Below, one piece after another: positions 6,902-8,344 of a stretch of 8,344 nucleotides of DNA (positions within the stretch are counted from its first letter, which is position 1; every line of letters starts with the position of its first letter). Made by a program: the position numbers and the translations under genes. Under the pieces are notes generated by a model, which saw only the letters and a list, made by a program, of their open reading frames with translations, did not search any database and was not told the DNA's origin. The DNA comes from Planctomycetota bacterium (lineage in GTDB: Bacteria; Planctomycetota; Brocadiia; Brocadiales; Bathyanammoxibiaceae), in NCBI GenBank assembly GCA_030623665.1, contig JAUXLO010000076.1, forward strand, positions 1 to 8,344, in the 5' to 3' direction.

Positions 6902-7294
6902 ATGAAAGTGCTAAGGGTATTTGCGGTTCTGTCTGCATTGTGTGCAGGTCTTGTATTGCTCTCACAAGCGGCCACGTTGGGAGGGCAGGCGACAGACCTT
7001 AAGGAACAGATGCAAAAAAGAATAGACAGCATGGGAGTGTTGCTCACCGGACTTGCAATAGACGATTGGTCCAGGATAGAAGAAGGTGCGCAAGGCCTGA
7101 TAGATACCTGTGAGGCCGTCGACTGGTCAGGCCCGGGGAAGGAGTTGTTTAAGAAGCGGGACGAGGCCTTTTGCTCAGCCGCCCAGGTACTCTTGAAACA
7201 CGTCAAGGAAAAGGACCTGGCCGACATTCAACGGGCCTTTATACAAACGACTATCACGTGCTGGGGCTGTCACGATTTGCCGGCTGCAAAATGA
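6902..7294 (+). CDS. Exported monohaem cytochrome, class II (c'/c556)-like, first copy
   Basis: This 130-aa protein has a signal peptide (charged MKVLR start, hydrophobic core 6-21, likely cleavage near residue 23 or 30). The mature part is mainly helical and carries a single CxxCH haem site, C120-W-G-C-H124, six residues from the C-terminus. A C-terminal CxxCH after about 90 helical residues is the layout of class II cytochromes c (c' and c556), periplasmic four-helix electron carriers or gas-binding proteins. M37 in the first mature helix (EQMQKR) is conserved in the next gene and is where low-spin c556 types place the sixth ligand. GLAIDDWSRIE (50-60) is identical in both paralogues. Extra cysteines C70 and C91 are absent from the second copy. 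A strong AGGAG ribosome site lies 6 nt upstream of the ATG. Function beyond electron transfer or ligand binding is not readable. Confidence 0.85.
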   Translation: MKVLRVFAVLSALCAGLVLLSQAATLGGQATDLKEQMQKRIDSMGVLLTGLAIDDWSRIEEGAQGLIDTCEAVDWSGPGKELFKKRDEAFCSAAQVLLKHVKEKDLADIQRAFIQTTITCWGCHDLPAAK

Positions 7295-7379
7295 CGACTG
7301 ATTAGCCGTGACTTTTCAGACACTAACTCCACCCGGTGAAGGCTCATTCTCATAGTCTAACATTAAGGGAGGCAAATAG

Positions 7380-7781
7380 ATGGTTAGCCGAGCTTTGAAG
7401 AGATTAAGTGTTATATCGTTGTTATGCTTGAGCTCAGCATTTTGCATGGGAAACGTGGCCCAGGGGCAGTCAGCCGAACATCTCAAGAAACATATGCAGC
7501 AACGGCTCGAAAATACCAAACTGATAATGGGTGGGCTTGCAATAGATGATTGGTCAAGGATAGAGCAGGGCACACGGGGCCTTTTGGGTACGAGTGTGTA
7601 CCCGGGCTGGTCAGGCCCCTTGAAGGGAAAGTTTGAAGAGCGTGACAAGGCGTTGCATATGGCCGTGAAGACGCTTTCAAGGTTTGTAGAGACAAAAAAT
7701 GGAGACGGAGCCAGATTACTATATATTCAAGTGGTGATGCTGTGTATGAACTGCCACGATCTGGGGAAAGAGGACAAATAA
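7380..7781 (+). CDS. Exported monohaem cytochrome, class II (c'/c556)-like, second copy
   Basis: This 133-aa paralogue of the preceding gene has a signal peptide with MVSRALKR start and hydrophobic core about 10-22, with likely cleavage near residue 29. There is no lipobox. The mature region aligns with its neighbour through KKHMQQRLE (M39), GLAIDDWSRIE (52-62), a GWSGP turn, and the C-terminal haem site C122-M-N-C-H126. It begins 85 nt after the first copy, behind a GGGAGG ribosome site 7 nt from the ATG. No promoter or terminator is obvious between them, so they are probably co-transcribed. The stop is followed after only 16 nt by the tRNA fragment, and I see no terminator. Family assignment rests on haem-motif position and length. 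It could be an unnamed cytochrome family. Confidence 0.85.
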   Translation: MVSRALKRLSVISLLCLSSAFCMGNVAQGQSAEHLKKHMQQRLENTKLIMGGLAIDDWSRIEQGTRGLLGTSVYPGWSGPLKGKFEERDKALHMAVKTLSRFVETKNGDGARLLYIQVVMLCMNCHDLGKEDK

Positions 7782-7797
7782 GGCCTTTAGGGGGATA

Positions 7798-7844
7798 TGG
7801 TGGGCGCCGGTGGACTCGAACCACCGACCCCTTGCGTGTGAAGC
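7798..7844 (-). pseudogene. 3' half of a tRNA gene (tRNA-Val, anticodon CAC by position), integration scar
   Basis: Read on the minus strand, the segment gives the anticodon loop TTCACAC (7842-7836), the 3' anticodon strand GCAAG, a 5-nt variable loop GGGTC, a perfect T arm (GGTGG, TTCGAGT, CCACC), the 3' acceptor strand GGCGCCC (7808-7802), discriminator A and CCA (7800-7798). The anticodon position gives CAC. Upstream on this strand the bases do not form the matching 5' anticodon strand beyond 2 bp, and no D arm or GGGCGCC acceptor strand is found up to the window edge. This is therefore a 3' fragment, as left at the far end of an element integrated at a tRNA gene. The tRNA identity is moderate; the fragment itself is clear. 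Confidence 0.8.
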
Positions 7845-7951
7845 CATGTAAGGGTAAGTAGTTCTTTTCCTGTTTAGTACTATGTGGTTGATTCTATTAG
7901 GGGTTGTGGGGAGTAGCACTCTCCATGACCCCTGTCTGTTTGAGGGTGTCT
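7831..7951. repeat. Diverged direct repeat, right copy (partner 6593-6712), overlapping the tRNA fragment
   Basis: This is the right copy of the repeat. It begins within the anticodon arm of the tRNA fragment (CTTGCGTGTG, 7831-7840) and continues away from it. The stretch 7845-8074 holds no gene I can support; this repeat fills its first part. Unlike the left copy it has no recognisable promoter boxes. It probably derives from the flank of an attachment site. Confidence 0.6.
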
Positions 7952-8002
7952 GAGTGTGTTTACTTGACAGTAAGAGGCACTACCCCAAGAGGGATAGTAT
8001 GT

Positions 8003-8040
8003 CTGCGCGTCTTCTTTTTCCGCGTCAGCGAAGGGCGCAG
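8003..8040 (-). terminator. Imperfect stem-loop downstream of the TPR-like gene
   Basis: CTGCGC (8003-8008) pairs with GCGCAG (8035-8040), and CTTC (8011-8014) with GAAG (8030-8033) across a small asymmetric internal loop; the terminal loop is 15 nt. It lies about 35 nt past the stop of the minus-strand gene ending at 8075, a place where a terminator would fit. No T tract follows on that strand, so an intrinsic terminator is only a weak possibility. Confidence 0.25.
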
Positions 8041-8074
8041 CTAAGTTAATGTGCAGCAATTAGCCTGTGGAAGA

Positions 8075-8344
8075 CTACCAGCCCGGCTCATTGTTATTTG
8101 CTATATTCCCCAGGATCCTCTTTGTCTTCATGATTGCGTCTCTGTTTTCAAGGACGTCTGACGGCAGGATGTCGTCGCTGTTGGCGGCTATTTCATTCAG
8201 AAGCTTTTTGGAACCCGATTTGTCGTTGTTCACCCAGAGGGCCTGTGCCAGGATGAGCTTGTTTATCAACATCTTCGGTCCTATCTTAACGGCCTTCTCG
8301 GCATAACCTTGCGCCTTTTCTGAATTGCCCCTGGCCAGTAGATA
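8075..8344 (-). CDS. TPR-like helical repeat protein, C-terminal part (runs off the right edge)
   Basis: The frame is open from the right edge to a TAG at 8077-8075, giving the last 89 residues. They read as paired helices of the TPR type: an A-helix/B-helix unit around ARGNSEKAQGYAEKAV, KIGPKM as the inter-repeat turn, then LILAQALW and SGSKKLLNEIA, ending in a basic helix (IMKTKRILGNI) and a polar tail. Soluble TPR scaffolds and TRAP-transporter TatT-like proteins end in a similar way, but the fragment is too short to decide. An internal ATG at 8272 should not be taken as the start, since the repeat pattern continues upstream of it. It lies beyond the tRNA scar, on the side where an integrated element would be. 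Confidence 0.6.
   Translation of the reverse strand, partial: YLLARGNSEKAQGYAEKAVKIGPKMLINKLILAQALWVNNDKSGSKKLLNEIAANSDDILPSDVLENRDAIMKTKRILGNIANNNEPGW

Noticed and set aside
7295..7379. Terminator or separate promoter between the two cytochrome genes
   Set aside because: No stem followed by a T tract and no paired -35/-10 boxes of reasonable quality were seen.
7719..7919. Minus-strand frame of 66 codons crossing the tRNA fragment
   Set aside because: It reads through the tRNA T arm and acceptor and overlaps the end of a real cytochrome gene; no family features.
1..8344. CRISPR array, insertion sequence or transposase
   Set aside because: No regularly spaced short repeats and no transposase-like protein in any frame within the window.

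Overview
The window reads as a piece of a Gram-negative bacterial chromosome. The evidence is two exported CxxCH cytochromes and an envelope-glycan operon built around membrane GT-C glycosyltransferases of the ArnT/PMT_2 type. I cannot name the species. The mix of tandem PMT_2 enzymes and cytochrome c'-like proteins would fit a Planctomycetota (anammox-type), Desulfobacterota or Nitrospirota relative, but that is a guess.

Layout. From 6531 down to the left edge, six minus-strand genes form one tight operon, in transcription order: a Gfo/Idh/MocA sugar oxidoreductase (6531-5524), a DegT/ArnB-type PLP sugar aminotransferase (5506-4382), an ArnC/DPM1-like GT2 polyprenyl-phosphate glycosyltransferase (4353-3619), and three tandem paralogous ArnT-like GT-C transferases (3635-2067, 2036-381, and 384 running off the left edge). 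Gaps are 17-30 nt or overlaps (17 nt and an ATGA overlap). A good sigma70-type promoter lies at 6645-6617, with a perfect 12-bp palindrome on its -35 box. The inferred logic is: oxidise a nucleotide sugar, aminate it, load the sugar onto a polyprenyl phosphate, and transfer it on the periplasmic side to lipid A or another glycan. This resembles the Arn route with a different front end.

The 370-nt divergent intergenic region (6532-6901) also holds a candidate plus-strand promoter and a stem-loop leader for two tandem plus-strand genes (6902-7294 and 7380-7781). Both encode small exported monohaem proteins with a C-terminal CxxCH, like class II cytochromes c.

Seventeen bases after the second cytochrome is the 3' half of a tRNA gene on the minus strand (7844-7798, best read as tRNA-Val with anticodon CAC). 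It runs from the anticodon loop through CCA, and no 5' half is visible. This is the classic scar of tRNA-targeted integration. The sequence next to it (7831-7951) is a diverged direct copy of 6593-6712, so the cytochrome pair sits between two tRNA-associated direct repeats about 1.24 kb apart. At the right edge is the C-terminal end of a TPR-like minus-strand gene (8344-8075).

The two most interesting points are the swapped or lost catalytic-site residues across the three GT-C paralogues, and the repeat-bounded cytochrome cassette whose left repeat now carries the promoter of the glycan operon.
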